Shown one piece after another: positions 33,585 to 45,912 of a DNA stretch of 64,000 nucleotides. Every line of letters starts with the position of its first letter. Position 1 is the stretch's first letter. The notes under the pieces were generated by a model. The model saw only the letters and a list, made by a program, of their open reading frames with translations, did no database searches and was not told the origin of the DNA. The position numbers were made by a program, and so were the translations under genes. This DNA is from Zea mays. Taxonomy: Eukaryota > Streptophyta > Magnoliopsida > Poales > Poaceae. The stretch is taken from positions 241,378,588 through 241,442,587 of the forward strand of contig NC_050099.1 of the NCBI RefSeq assembly GCF_902167145.1. Direction: 5' to 3'.

Positions 33585-34267
33585 TGTTGGTCACTTGTTC
33601 TCAAATGATATAAGTTAAGAACAAGGCAACACAAATGTTAATGGTTAAAGACCTTCGTCCCTAGAAGTATTATCTCACTTAGGATATAATGATCTTCGGA
33701 CGAAGGTTCTGAAGGACAAACCTTCATCATCTCAATATGTCATAATAGAAAAACAGGAACATATGGGATATACAAAGAACATGAATGATAATATCAAATC
33801 ATTAAATTATCTATCTTCTCATTATATGATCATGAATAAACATTGGTAATATTGAATTACATTTGTACCTTCGGCTTAACAGAAGGTAAGAATCCAAGAA
33901 TGATGTGCGAGTGATTACAAGTCAGCGTGAACAGTACGGTGTTATTGTTCATCTATTTATAGGCACAGGACGTAGCATGTGTAAAATTACATCCATGTCC
34001 TTGATACTATTGGTTAAAGGGTAATTTGTCGAGGATTAATCAGTCTTTTCCCCATTAGGTCGGTTCCATTCTCCACCACCGTCTTTGCGCTAAGCCGAAG
34101 CTTCTCCATCCACAACTTTGGAACTGATTCATCCTTCTTCTAGATCGCACCTTTCATACCGTGCACACCTTCATCTCAAAGCTGAAGGTTCCTGTGACAG
34201 TATATTATACTAGAAAGCATGTTAGTCGTGTTTTTGAGGGCCTTCGGAAGACGAAGGCCCCCCAACA
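33585..34267 (-). repeat. 3' LTR of the zeon-like element
   Basis: It begins TGTTGGTCACTTG on the plus strand and ends GGCCCCCCAACA. It is preceded by ctaca (33580-33584). Confidence 0.93.
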
Positions 34268-34426
34268 GTAGCCCCTCGCAGTATTAATTTGTTCTTTTAT
34301 GTAACAAATTCAGACTGCGACGTGAACGAAGGCCTTTAGCCGAAGGTCCGAAAAAACACCTTCCCTTCGCTAGAATAGCGAAAGTTAATGACAAATGGGG
34401 CCCGCCAAGTTGTAATGCACTAGGCA

Positions 34427-34434
34427 TATAAATA
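34427..34434 (+). promoter_or_regulatory. TATA box of the antisense gene in the zeon-like element
   Basis: TATAAATA lies 135 bp before the ATG at 34562, in internal sequence just inside the LTR. The position matches the TATA box at 7596 in the other Tat element. Confidence 0.6.
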
Positions 34435-34561
34435 GAAACCCACAGCGGCAGCATTTGTTACGCCATTTCAGTTGCTTGTGTTGTTTTCTCAAATTTTAAT
34501 TCTCTTGCTATCAGCTCTCGCTTGATTTTCGAGCTTCGTGATATACACAAGTGCTTGTTGC

Positions 34562-37500
34562 ATGTCTGAAGAGAAGAAGATGTCTGAGGTGAAGAAGGTT
34601 GTGGACCCTGCTCTTGCTGGGTTTTACGAATCTATGGAAAAAACAAATATAGAGAAGATCACAAAGGAAATAATGGCAGATTTGTCTGAAGATTCTGACG
34701 ATAGTGATGACTATGATGTGGAAAGTGGGGATGAAGATTCTGAAGACCGGCCCTGGCGACCAAGCCATACCATCTTCAGAAAGTCGACCATTAAACAAAG
34801 TTAGATTGACGCCATGAAGGGAAGGTACTTTCGTGACATGTCTATTGTGAGGGTTGGAGGGGACAGCACCGCCCCTGCTCCTGAAGAAAATGAGGTTGTT
34901 GTGTACAGAAGCTTTATGAAGGCGGGTCTTCGGTTCCCATTGAGCAAATTTTTGGTTGAAGTGTTGAAGATATTTCAGATCTTTCTTCATCAAATTACTC
35001 TCGAAGCTATAATTAGAATGGGGATGTTTATTTGGGCTGTGAGAAGCCAAGGGCTGGAACCGAGCGCAAAGTGTTTTTGCAATATGCACGAACTATTGTA
35101 CGAGACGAAGGCCACTGGCAAAAAGCAGTATCACAACAACTTCGGTTGTTATGGATTCATTGCTCGTTCTAATGCAAGCTACCTGGTTCCAACATTTCAG
35201 AAAAGGTGGCCCGGGGCCTGGATGGAGGAATGATTTTATGTTAAGAATAATCTTATTGAAAGGGAGGACATAAAGGGGATTATCCAATACCCCATCTAGT
35301 CTCGCTTCGGCCTTCGAAAGTCGACTATGGTGATTGAAAATGATGCCGAAGCATGTCAAAAGGCTTTCAGCAATGTCTGTGCTTTCATTGGTACAAGAGA
35401 CATGTTCCAAGAGCACATAGCTTACAGGGTATGGCCACTTGTGGACAACTAGGAGATGTCGAAGGAGACTGCTGTCGGGTCCATTCAAGGTGGATTAGTT
35501 CGCTTGAAATACACCTTCAGATATAGAGATCGATTTGACGAACCAAATGACGAGTGGCTGAAATGTATTGAGGCTACTAGCGATGAGTTACTTGGGGCAT
35601 ATACCAGAGCCGAAGATGATGCTTTGTCCTTGGCCTTCGGGGGTCGGGGCAAGAAAAGGTTGAACAGAGTTTTTGATGTGATTGGTTTCATATACCTTGA
35701 TTACTACTATCCCTCGCGAAGGCAGGGAAAAACGAGGAAAATTGCTGCTTCGGCCATCTTTGCTGTGCCGAAGGGAAAAAGATCAAGGTTCTGACGCATC
35801 GGCCGAGGTATATTAAGACGGCCACAGTGCCAAAATTTGGTGAAGAGACATCTTCCGCTGCCGAAGCGGAACAAGCTGCTCCTGCCGCTCGGAGCGCTAA
35901 GGAATCAACTATAGTGCCGAATGTGCCTATAGTTGAGCCAGTCAAAGCCGAATATGGGGCGGCCAAAAAGCCAGAGTTAGAAAAAACAATAGTGCTGCCA
36001 GAAATTCTAAGCCCGCCGGTAGAAGCAAAATTGCCGAAGGTTGCAAAAGCTCCCGCCACAACTCCCAAGAGGAGAAGAATGGCCAGCGTGTTAGACGCCG
36101 TCAAGGGGACAACAAGAGCATTGACTCCTGCTCCTATAAAAAAGGTTGCCAAAGCTACTATGGCTCACACTGAAACCGAAGCTGGGCCTTCAGTGCCTGC
36201 TGAGACGAAGCCTGCCGTAACTGAGGAAAGGGTTGAGCAAGAATCTCCAGATATTGGCATAGCTATGGAGAAGGAAGTGGCCGAAGAAGCTAAATCTCCT
36301 GCTCCCGAAGTACTGTCCGAAAATCTTGATTTTATTATTCTACATGCTTCGGGAAAAGACTATCTGAAGAAGAGATTGTAGAAGCCAAACACTACGCCCG
36401 GAAACTGAAATATCCGAAGGGGGCCTTAGTGTTCAATGGTACGGACGAAGATGATTTCTTATACTGTCTTCTGGACAACAAAGAAATATCTGTCTACCGG
36501 GAGATGGCCAAAAGTATGGGATTTCCGAAGCTCGAGGTTGGCCTCTCCGCCATGTCGAAGGATGACCTCGCGGACAGCCTTGCATACAACAGTCTGAAGG
36601 TACAAAAATTGTAAACTTAAAGTCTATGAACTTGGAAATAAAGTCTTATTCTCATGCTAAACCTTTATCCTTCTTTTTCGCAGTGCTTAATTCTTAGCAA
36701 CGCACTGAGGGCACAAAAGAATGCAGAGCACGATAGCTCTTGGCAACCTTCGATCATAAGTCATTAAAATGAGAAACAAAGCCTTGGAGAAGGACAAAAA
36801 ATTATTTTCATTGGTGGATAAAGTGAAAGAAGATGAAGCAAAGTTTAACACTCAATCCGAAATTTATAAAGCCGAAATTGAAGACCTTCGAAAAAAACTT
36901 GCTGAAGCCAATGAGAACTTTGCGGTTACAAAAGCTAGTCAAGAAATTAGTGAATGGTCGAAAACTAGGCTAGAGAAAAATGTTGAGGAGCTTCGTGAAT
37001 CCAAGAAAATGTGTTTCGAGAAATCCTTGGATTGTGTGAAAAAATTGAAAACCAGCTTTGCCAAAGTAGGCGCCTATTCTTCTGAAGAAAACTTCATCCG
37101 AGGCGACCCCGAGGGTGTTATTGATTGGATAAGCGGGAAAGCTGAAGCATTTGAAGAGATCCTGAGCGATCGTGGGGATATCTGTGCTTTCTCCGGCGCT
37201 CGAGGGATTGCGCCTATCCTGGAGAAGGCTGGTTGCGATCATGTTAAAGCTGCGACCCAGGCTGAATCCGCCTTCTCCATAGACGACACAAAAGACCCTT
37301 CGGCTGAAGCTACATTGGTGGGCGGAAAATTTTATTCCGATGTATGGGTGAACAGTGGCCGGGAATTGGCCAACAAAATTATAAAGAAGAATGAAAAAAA
37401 CCACGAAGCCCGGGAAGAAGCTAGGCGAGCCGAAGAAGTTGCTGAGCGCGAAAGGCGCATAGGTATTTTTTTGAATTTTAGCTTCAGCGTTTATTTTCCG

Positions 37501-37684
37501 GCTTCGAACTAACAGTTTGCTTATTACAACCGAACTATCACCGCTGCCTGAGCCATACAACCCCCTAGCCGATCCAGTCATGAAATAAGCACTAGATATA
37601 ATGAGCATTGCTAACTCCATCGTCGACGAAGTCGTCGACAAACTGCTAAAAGATGTCGCGGAAAAAATACTTAAGGAAGATTAG
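34562..37684 (+). pseudogene. Antisense gene (aORF) of the zeon-like element
   Basis: It starts MSEEKKMSEVKKVVDPAL, with an acidic Ser/Asp block, then a region homologous to the other antisense gene (VVVYRSFMKAGLRFPLSKF against VVFEAFFTAGLRLPAHRF; GRGKKRLNRVFDV against SNDRLNRVFEL). A Pro/Ala/Lys-rich linker, a conserved segment (VGLSAMSKDDLADSLAYNSL, 36537-36596) and a coiled coil (36769-37460) follow. Introns are inferred at 36599-36684 and about 37461-37530. The last exon ends VAEKILKED with TAG at 37682. Stops near 34802, 35231 and 35448 and frameshifts near 35800 and 36380 make this copy dead. Function unknown. Confidence 0.65.
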
Positions 37685-38050
37685 ACTTCATTGTAATGAT
37701 ATTATGTAACATTTGGTGTATGGAACAGTTAATCAGACATGTAAATTGTTGCAATATATTTCTTTGTGATGCATGAAATTTATTCGGCGAAAAAACATCT
37801 TCCCTTCTTTTCATGCTTCGTAAAGAAGGAAGCCCCTTCTATGGCAAGTATGATAAGATTGTGTTTCCTGAAGTTTGCTTCGTGCCTCAGCACATTTTCA
37901 TTCAATAAAATATTGCCGAAGATTTGCTTCGTATCCAATCTTTTTGTCGTTGATACAATATGATGTATGATGTAATATTGTGCGGAATGACGCTATGATA
38001 TGATGGTGATGTCAAACACACACACGCGCGCCCACACTGGAACACACAAG

Positions 38051-38366
38051 ACTCTGCATCCTCTTAGTAACGTCTTTGTAGTCTTTAAGCTCTGCATCCC
38101 CTTAGGAACGACTTTGGAGCTTCTTCACCTTCTATTTCAGTAGAATTTTTGGCTCTGCATCCCCTTAGGAACGACTTCTGAGCTTCGAAAACTTACTCTG
38201 CGCTCCTTTAGGAACGACTTTTGTAGCTTCAAAAACTTACTCTGCGCTCCCTTAGGAATGACTTTTGTAGCTTCGGAACTTACTCTGCAGTCCCTTAGGA
38301 ACGAGTTTTGTAGCTTCGGAACTTACTCTGCGCTCCCTTAGGAACGAGTTTTGTAACTTCAGAAGT
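38051..38366 (+). repeat. Tandem array, about 7 copies of a 43-65-bp unit
   Basis: Units begin CTCTGC and continue (G/A)(C/T)(T/C)CCCTTAGGAACGACTT, then TTGTAGCTTCGGAACTTA. It lies between gag and the 3' end of the antisense gene, the same relative place as the 77-bp array of the other Tat element. Confidence 0.9.
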
Positions 38367-38763
38367 CTATTTAAGACGTATTTTACTCGTTGACACAGAC
38401 TCAATTATTACATAAATCGAATTTTAGTCCTTCATGACTTGTTTCTCATACAAAAATTAAAATGGCATAAAAGATAATGATACATCAAGAATAGGATATT
38501 CTTCAATAGATATGCTTGGATTCTGGCACAGTGCTGTTGACTGTGCGAGCTTCGGATTCCTCCCGAAAATCACGCTTCTTCTGTGCGTGCGGGTGCCCTT
38601 CTGGCTGCTGGCTTCGGGTCTGAGTGGGTGGTAATGGTGGAGGTAATGAGAGCTGGGCCGAGGAAGCTTGAGAGTGACTTGTCGAAGCGACAGAAGCCGA
38701 AGGTTGTTGATTGCCTACGTACTCTGGTACATAGGGATAGTAGCATGAAGCAGTATGTAAGAC

Positions 38764-40025
38764 CTACTTCGACTGATTCTGTTGCACCTCAGCTTCGGCA
38801 ATCTCCTTTTGCTTCTGTATTGTGATTTGGCATGTTCTTGTGGTGTGGCCCTTATCTTCACCATAGAATAAACAATATAGCCTTCTGGGCTGATCCCCAT
38901 ATCTTCCTCCGAAGCCCCTGCCGCCTCTGCCCCTTGGGACTGGTGGCCTGAAAGAGCTTTGTTGTTGCCCTGAAGATTGTGAGCTGTGTTGTGGCCTTTG
39001 AGGTTGGCTTCCTCTATCATCACTTAGGCTGGAATTATGAATCGATCTGACATGTCTGGGGTGGATTCTTCCTACGAAGCCCCTGGTCATCTCAGAAAAC
39101 CTGTAGGCTTTTTTCCTTCTCTAGCGGAAATCATTATCAGCCCGGATATATTCATTCATTTTCTGAAGAAGCTTCTCCAGAGTTTGTGGGGGTTTCCTGG
39201 GAAAATACTGAGTCGTAGGTCCTGGCCGAAGCCCTTTGATCATGGCCTCAATGACAATTTCATTGGGCACTGTAGGCGCTTGTGCTCTCAGACACAGGAA
39301 CCTTCGGACATACGCCTGAAGGTACTCCTCGTAGTCTTGTGTGCACTCGAACAAAGCCTGAGCAGTGATTGGCTTCATCTGAAATCCTTGGAAGCTAGTG
39401 ATTAGCATATCTTTAAGCTTCTGCCATGATGTGATTGTTCCTGACCGAAGAGAAGAGTACCAAGTTTGTGCGACACTTTTGACTGCCATGATGAAGGATT
39501 TCGCCATGACTGCAGTGTTGCCCCCATAAGAAGATATGGTTGCCTCATAACTCATTAGAAACTGCTTCGGGTCTGAGTGCCCATCATACATAGGAAGCTG
39601 GGGTGGCTTGTATGACGGGGGCCATGGGGTAGCCTGCAATTCTGCTGCTAGAGGAGAAGCATCATCAAAAACAAAATTGTCATGATGGAAATCATCATAC
39701 CATTCATCGTCGTTGTATGAATTGTCCTGATGAAGGTCTCTGTGTTGAGGCCTTCGGTCTTGGTCATCTTGGGTGATATGACGCATTTCCTCAGCGGCCT
39801 CATCGATCTTCTTTTGAAGATCGGCGAGACGAAGCATCTTTTCCTTTTTCCTCTGAACTTGTTGATGAATGGCTTCGAGGTCCCTGATTTCTTGGTCCAA
39901 CTCCTCCTCCTGAGGTGTCAGACTGGTAGCCTTCCTTTTTTGCTCCTAGCTTCGCGTAGTGTTTCCGGATTGACATCTAGTGGCTGCAGTGCGGCCCCTA
40001 GCCCTGAAGACTTCTTCGGCGACAT
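38764..40025 (-). pseudogene. Gag of the zeon-like element
   Basis: The likely ATG at 40025 (MSPKKSSGLGAALQPLDV) is 46 bp after the PBS. A frameshift near 39930 leads into 39900-39121: coiled coil (RKKEKMLRLADLQKKIDEA), then the gag capsid domain (LPMYDGHSDPKQFLMSYEAT, WQKLKDMLITSFQGF). After a stop at 39121 the nucleocapsid part (39090-38764) has a Gly/Arg stretch and the variant zinc knuckle CLFYGEDKGHTTRTC. It resembles the gag at 16674-18104 in order and wording. Confidence 0.85.
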
Positions 40026-40070
40026 GACGAAGGTCACAGCTTGCCGAAGGTGGTCAAATGAGTTCACCGG

Positions 40071-40082
40071 AGGTGGGCGCCA
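40071..40082 (-). other. Primer-binding site of the zeon-like element
   Basis: TGGCGCCCACCT on the minus strand, one base after the 5' LTR. Confidence 0.8.
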
Positions 40083-40083
40083 A

Positions 40084-40765
40084 TGTTGGTCACTTGTTCT
40101 CAAATGTTATAAGTTAAGAACAAGACAACACAAATGTTAATGGTTAAATACCTTCGTCCCTAGAAGTATTATCTCCCTTAGGATATAATGATCTTCGAAC
40201 GAAGGTTCTGAAGGACAAACCTTCATCATCTCAATATGTCATAATAGAAAAACAGGAACATATGGGATATACAAAGAACATGAATGATAATATCAAATCA
40301 TTAAATTATCTATCTTTTCATTATATGATCATGAATAAACATTGGTAATATTGAATTACATTTGTACCTTCGGCTTAACAGAAGGTAAGAATCCAAGAAT
40401 GACGTGCGAGTGATTACAAGTCAGCGTGAACAGTACGGTGTTACTGTTCATCTATTTATAGGCACAGGACGTAGTCTGTGTAAAATTATATCCATGTCCT
40501 TGATACTATTGGTTAAAGGGTAATTTGTCGAGGATTAAGTAGTATTTTCCCCTTTAGGTTGGTTCCATTCTCCACCACCGTCTTTGCGCTAAGCCGAAGC
40601 TTCTCCATCCACAGCTTCGGAACTGATTCATCCTTCTTCCAGATCGCACATTTCATACCGTGCACACCTTCATCTCGAAGCCGAAGGTTTCTATGATAGT
40701 ATATTATACTAGAAAGCATGTTAGTCGTGTTTTTGAGGACCTTCGGAAGACAAAGGCCCCCAACA
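40084..40765 (-). repeat. 5' LTR of the zeon-like element
   Basis: It is the partner of 33585-34267. On the minus strand it starts TGTTGGGGGCCTTTG. It is followed by ctacc (40766-40770), one base different from the left target copy. Confidence 0.93.
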
Positions 40766-40821
40766 CTACCCAAAAATTCAGGGGTAAACAAGGTAAAAAG
40801 ATAGCCAGACTAGGGTGACCT

Positions 40822-41448
40822 TAGGGATGAAAACGGACGGAAACGGACGGAAAAACCCCTCTCCCGTTTCCGTATCCGCATTTTATCATCGGAAACGGGA
40901 TCGGGTCCGGAATAGTTGGGGACGGAAACGGAAGCGGGATAAACGGAATTGCGAAAACGAACGGAAACGGAAATACTAACGGAAACTTATAATTTAATAC
41001 AAATAAAAATGTTATTGATGTTTGACTAGTGATTGATTGGCAGAACAATAATATAAAACAAAAAGATATAGAGAGACAACATTCTATTGTTGTTTGGTTG
41101 CTAAATGTGTACATTTAGCTACATTCGATGTTGTTTAAGACTTTAGATCACTTGTTATTTGAAAAGAGCCAGTGGTTACAATGGTCAATTGTGCTATAAT
41201 TTGTCACCTAAATACATAAGAATTTAGTTTATATGCTAATGCATATTAGGCTCGTCCCATATTATCAAATACAGAATAAATACGGGTTCAATCCGGAAAA
41301 AAACGGGATCCCGCAAAAACGGACGGAATAAGCCCTCTCCCGTTTCCGTCCCGTTTCCATATTTTTCCGTAAATACGGAAACGGTCGGGTCAAATATAGA
41401 AAACGGTACGGGTCGGGACGAGATTTTTTCCGTCCGTTTTCAACCCTA
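40822..41448. mobile_element. hAT-type MITE (627 bp) with perfect 8-bp target duplication
   Basis: Ends TAGGGATGAAAACGGACGGA and its inverse TCCGTCCGTTTTCAACCCTA are flanked by ggtgacct on both sides (40814-40821 and 41449-41456). The inside is rich in ACGGAAACGG-type words and has no open frame. TA-GGG ends with 8-bp duplications are the hAT signature. Confidence 0.93.
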
Positions 41449-41456
41449 GGTGACCT

Positions 41457-41824
41457 ATTGGGCCCATCAAAATTAAGCCTATGCATGATAAAATGGTTAT
41501 AAATAACATTATTAGGTAAATAAAAGTGGTCAAGGGCACAACTTTCCTTCAATAAGCTCCTGCTCAGCAACTTCTACCTGCTGAACACCCGGATCCTCTG
41601 TGGCTTGCTCGTCTACTCGCAACAGTACAAACACACATGGTACAAGGGATAACCGTAATCGATATCACACTATAAATAGGTACTACCTTATTCAAATTTG
41701 TTACCGCCGGTATTTGAGTGTGAATCGTTACCATTTACGTTACATTTCGTGAACCAAACGGCACCTAAAGGCGAAGACTAATCACATCTTGTAGCCACAC
41801 TCTAAGGGAAATAAAAAACCATTA
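41457..41824. other. Non-coding spacer
   Basis: No gene, terminal inverted repeat or RNA seen. Confidence 0.4.
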
Positions 41825-42185
41825 CGTCCCGTTTGGATCCTTGGAATTGAATTCCATTCTAATAATAATAATTTAGGCATATATTAATTAAGCTAATTCA
41901 GTTTTATACAGAATATATTTATATACTATTATTAGCAAGATATCGGAGATATTTATGTGCTACATTTTTATTACAAAAGAGTGAACCGAAGAGCGTCCAA
42001 TAAGTTGTAGATTAGAAACAAATTTTACTGATATATAAAATCATTTCTCATCATGCACCCCATGAATTTGAGATAGGATTATATCTGAACTTTGGATTGC
42101 GGTGGAATGTTAAATTCCAAACTAAATAGGTTACTTAATTAAGTAAATTCTAATTCCTCCATAATGAATGGATCCAAACGCCCCG
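41825..42185. mobile_element. Tourist/PIF-type MITE (361 bp)
   Basis: Inverted ends CGTCCCGTTTGGATCC and GGATCCAAACGCCCCG are flanked by TTA on both sides (41822-41824 and 42186-42188). The inner arms also pair (GGAATTGAATTCCATTC against AATTCTAATTCCTCC). Confidence 0.75.
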
Positions 42186-42188
42186 TTA

Positions 42189-42413
42189 GGGTTGTTGGTT
42201 TGAGGAATAAATTAGTCTATTATCTTCTTACTCCTCACATCTTTTACTTAGTTTGTAGAATGAAATAATTTAATCAATCACCACCTCATTCCTTATTTCT
42301 CATAGTTAGTTAATACTATAACGAGGAATGAGATTATCCTACCAAATTTGAGGGATGGACTCACGATGCACCACCTAATGTTGGATGGAGTGATTACTTA
42401 ACCAAACAGCCCC
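42189..42413. mobile_element. Possible second MITE, adjoining
   Basis: Ends GGGTTGTTGGTTTGAGG and TTAACCAAACAGCCCC pair imperfectly. The left side shares the TTA of the previous MITE; the right flank lacks a clean TTA. Confidence 0.45.
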
Positions 42414-43183
42414 TCCCTATATGGAGCTGTAATACATCATCATTTAAGAATAACAATGACAAGGTAAGGAACATGGAAGCATTTATAGAAGGCCATACAA
42501 CCCACAGGAGGTGGGAAAATGATGGGAATGATTGGTTGTTCCATACCAGAGCAGGATCCAACATCTTTGTTATTAAAGCGATGGGATGGTCTTTCCTATT
42601 CATTCAAGCTGTGTTGCTCCTGTGATCTATGTAGGTAACAAAATCAGAGATGAAACAACCATGTACTTTTGTCTCCGAAAGCAAGGAAATAAAAGGATAG
42701 GATCTAGTCATGTGCACGTAGGAAGCAACAACAGAGTAATGGATGGAGGTGCAACTACAGATTTGGAACTAAATCTATTTGAAGTGGATGCCAATGAAAA
42801 CATCATTGAATTGCTAGTAATGTTGTGGTCTAATGCAGTGACCAACCTATCAGGACCGGGGCCGCTCCCACTGTATATGTTTCTTCTGTCTTTTTCCCCC
42901 GAAAACGAACTTTATACATAGTACTGTAGTGTAGAACAATGAACTCGTAAACTGAACGCTGTGAACACAAACAATTATACTAGTAATAAAAACAACGAAT
43001 ATTTTATACATTTGCTTAAAAGGGGTGTCATCCTGTTCCTGTCTCCGAGGCAATCCACATTCAACACGACACAGACTTCTGCAGCCTACTCAAGCTGCGT
43101 ACATTTCAGCGAATAATAACGTGATTACAAACGGCACCTTCCAATAACCAGCTCTAACCAACGGCACCTTCCAATAACCAGCT
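42414..43183. other. Intergenic, including the 3' flank of the DUF4050 gene
   Basis: A plus-strand frame at 42586-42921 has no recognisable domain and no splice or promoter support. 43130-43189 is a 30-bp direct duplication that overlaps the stop codon of the neighbouring gene. Confidence 0.4.
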
Positions 43184-45133
43184 CTAACCGTACAAGCCTT
43201 CCTGCTCCCAGCTGACCACGAGAAAATCCACCATTTCCTGAGAGCAGACAACCAAGGGAAGTCAATGCACTGTCTAAAATAGGACGCATATGTTCAGATT
43301 GAAGATGACATGTAGCTTCTCAAGATATCTTACACCAAGAGGGGTCGGTTGTGGGAACGGCTTCGAGCTTCCGAGCAGGCTTTCGTATGTAGCATTACAA
43401 CTGCAGTCGCCAGGCAAATGTTAGTTCGAAAGGCACTCAGAAACTATGCTAATTTGGAAGTATTAATCGAGCATTCGCACTGCTGGTGCGCCACTATCAA
43501 ACTATCAACTGGCTAACAAGGAGATTACTATATAAATAGTATGACATCGATAACAATATATCACAACTTCGAGGTATTTCAAATGACAGTAAAAAGAGTG
43601 GCGGGAACCACAACTGCTTCATTTCCAAGCATGAAAAATATTCTGGTCACTGCCAAGACTTCGAAAATTTAAGAACATAGACATTCCATAAGAAAATTGA
43701 AACTAGGAGAACTAACCTTATTTTTGGTTCTTGACTTTGTTGACCCTGAGAATTAAGCCTTCGGTTTCCAATCCACTGCTGTCTAGTCTGGTGCCATAGT
43801 AGAAGACCTATGTTTGTGCAAATGAAGGGACAGAGTACCAGTGAATGAAGCATCTTGCTTTATTATAATATAAAAATGATGTGATGAACCACAAGTATTT
43901 CTCCGGATTCAGGAGTCATAAGAGCAAATGGTTTACATCTGACCGTGCGGGCAAAGTCAGGGTTCAGTTGGCCTATTGCCCCCCAAAAAAAAACTTGCGT
44001 GAGAGACTCTCTGTCATGAAGACCAAAAAGGGTTCTTATTGCTAACAGGTAACACTAGTTAGTTACCAATTATAGGAGCATAGCTGAGTTCCACAAACTG
44101 CTACTGCATACAGTCATGCTAGGTAATTATTTGCATAGAATTTCTATCACATGGCATCTTGTAAAATTGCCATTTTGCTGAATTCTCTGGAGCACAAACA
44201 CACATACTGAAATGCAGTTTAATTAAATAAGCATGAACAGAACTTCAACAAGCAAATATTGGTTTAATGTTTTCTGAAAACTCACAGGGGTATGGAACAA
44301 ACAATCTAACATTATAAATTAGCGCACATGAGCACCAACTGTTCTGTGAATGTAGATATGTGTAACTAGTTTACCTTGATTTACAAACTCATTTGGGGAG
44401 CTGCTAGTTCCAGAAACATGCTGATCATTAGGCTGTGCTGCTGTGCTGATTGAGGACATACTGTGCCGGGATTGCAAGGCACTATTCTCCATTTCGTGTG
44501 GGCTCGAGCTCCAAAAGTCGTCTGATACGTTGCGCCTTTTTACTGAGCGTCCTTGAATTCTTAAACCTTTTGTAGGCTTGTCAACAGCTATTATTGGAGT
44601 AGGCTGGGCACAACCAAAACAACCTCTGCTCTGTTGCAAGCCAGGATTGGCCAAGAAACGATTAGTACTACCAGGTAATTGACGCATAACAGCAGAAATA
44701 AAAAAAATGCTACATTTGAAACAAATAGTTAGATCATTCTGTTTTTCCTTCATATGAGTTTGGGTTGTCTAGAGCTAACACCTAGTAACTTACAGCCATT
44801 TTGGAACCTGCAAAGTGCTAGCTAACCCACTCAAACAGATACACGGATCACTCACCGCAATTGATTTCATAAGGGCCCGCTCGGTTATTCCCATCCCATG
44901 TGGACTCAATCCTCACCAAAACTAACAGACCCCAAGGATTCAGCGCAGAGCCAATCGCGTCGGTACAGCTAAACGCAATCCACGGCCAATCACATCGGAG
45001 CAAGCGGGAAGCAGACAAGCTTAGCAATCAACTGACGCCGCGAACGACAGGGCGGGAGAGAGAGGGTGACTTACCCAACGCAGGCGACGAAGCGGCGCAC
45101 CCAGGAGGAGAGCGACCCGCAGCTCAGCAGCAT
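43184..45133 (-). CDS. DUF4050 / Gag1-like clamp domain protein
   Basis: Five exons, 45133-45075, 44667-44375, 43807-43717, 43400-43334 and 43237-43184, with GT-AG introns and consistent phases, give 187 aa. Recognisable family blocks in order: a Cys-rich start (MLLSCGSLSSWVRRFVACVG), GCFGCAQPTPIIAVDKPTKG, VKRRNVSDDFW, a Ser-rich stretch, GLLLWHQTRQQWIG, CNATYESLLGSSKPFPQP and the end EMVDFLVVSWEQEGLYG. These match a small plant family of unknown function (DUF4050, named after yeast Gag1). The second ATG is used because the first, 8 bp upstream, meets a stop after four codons. No lesion seen; probably a working gene. Confidence 0.87.
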
Positions 45134-45912
45134 AGCATCCGGTTCCCCCGCGCGGCCGGCGGCGGCGGCTAGGCTACGAAAGTCGAGCCCGAGCCCGCGC
45201 CCGCGATCCCCGGAACCCTAGCCTCGGCCGGCACTGGCCAGCTAGTGGTTCACCTCGCGTCCGCTCCCGCTACCTGTTGCTTGATGAAGATTTATTTCCC
45301 GTTTTTCCTCCTCCTCTCTGTCTCCCCCTCGCCTCGATTAGATGACGCGGCGGCGTGCTGCGATAATGGCGGCCTCCCCCTGCAGCTGCTCACTTCGCTT
45401 TCGGTCCGGAGGCGAAGGGGGCAGGAATCATCATTGCGGCCGCCCGGCTGGACGGGGCCCATCGGCGCCGTACGTGGGGCGATCAGGTGCGTTCGAGGCG
45501 GCGCCAACGGCTGGAAGGGCGCTGCAAAAGGACGTGCGGGTCCATAGGGGGAGGAGTCGTTTCAGCCTGGCCGAGGATAACGGATCGAGATTACGTGTGG
45601 CGTTAATCGCGACGGGGAATCAACCGAGTTGGCGTGCAAGTAGCGTCACGCAGCCGTGCTTTGGGCTAGGAAATTCTCCGCCTCACGGAAATGGCTGGAG
45701 GTCGAATCATTGCCTAAACTTAATAATATTCTTCTTGTTGTTGTCGTCGTCGTCTTGTTGATATCATTATTGAAATAGCGGGTGCCGTATTATTTTTTAG
45801 ATGTAGGTAACCAGTCTTATTTCCTTTAAAATTACTTGACATGCAGGTAAGGATGTCAATTTTCCTGTGAGAGCCGATCTAAAATGAGGCGAGGATGAGG
45901 GTAAAGCGAAAC
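45134..45912. other. Promoter-side flank of the DUF4050 gene
   Basis: GC-rich up to about 45550, as expected around a grass transcription start. Plus-strand open frames at 45245-45761 have no family resemblance or consistent start and are not called. AT-rich beyond 45700. Confidence 0.45.

Larger units (their letters stand above)
33585..40765 (-). mobile_element. Non-autonomous Tat-type gypsy element, gag only (cinful-zeon-like)
   Basis: LTRs of 683 and 682 bp (33585-34267 and 40084-40765), TGTTGG...CCAACA on the plus strand, enclose 5.8 kb. The target duplication is ctaca/ctacc (4 of 5). In element sense: PBS, gag, tandem array, opposite-strand gene, LTR; pol is absent. That size, LTR length and gag-only content match zeon elements of maize, which depend on cinful-type partners for enzymes. 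By eye the LTRs differ at about 27 positions (4 percent), older than the Tat insertion at 6952. Confidence 0.88.

Noticed and set aside
42586..42921. 111-codon plus-strand frame
   Set aside because: No recognisable family, no promoter or poly(A) context; possibly a captured fragment, but unsupported.
45245..45761. Plus-strand frames of 100 and 139 codons next to the DUF4050 gene
   Set aside because: GC-rich promoter-side DNA without domain, conserved start or splice support.
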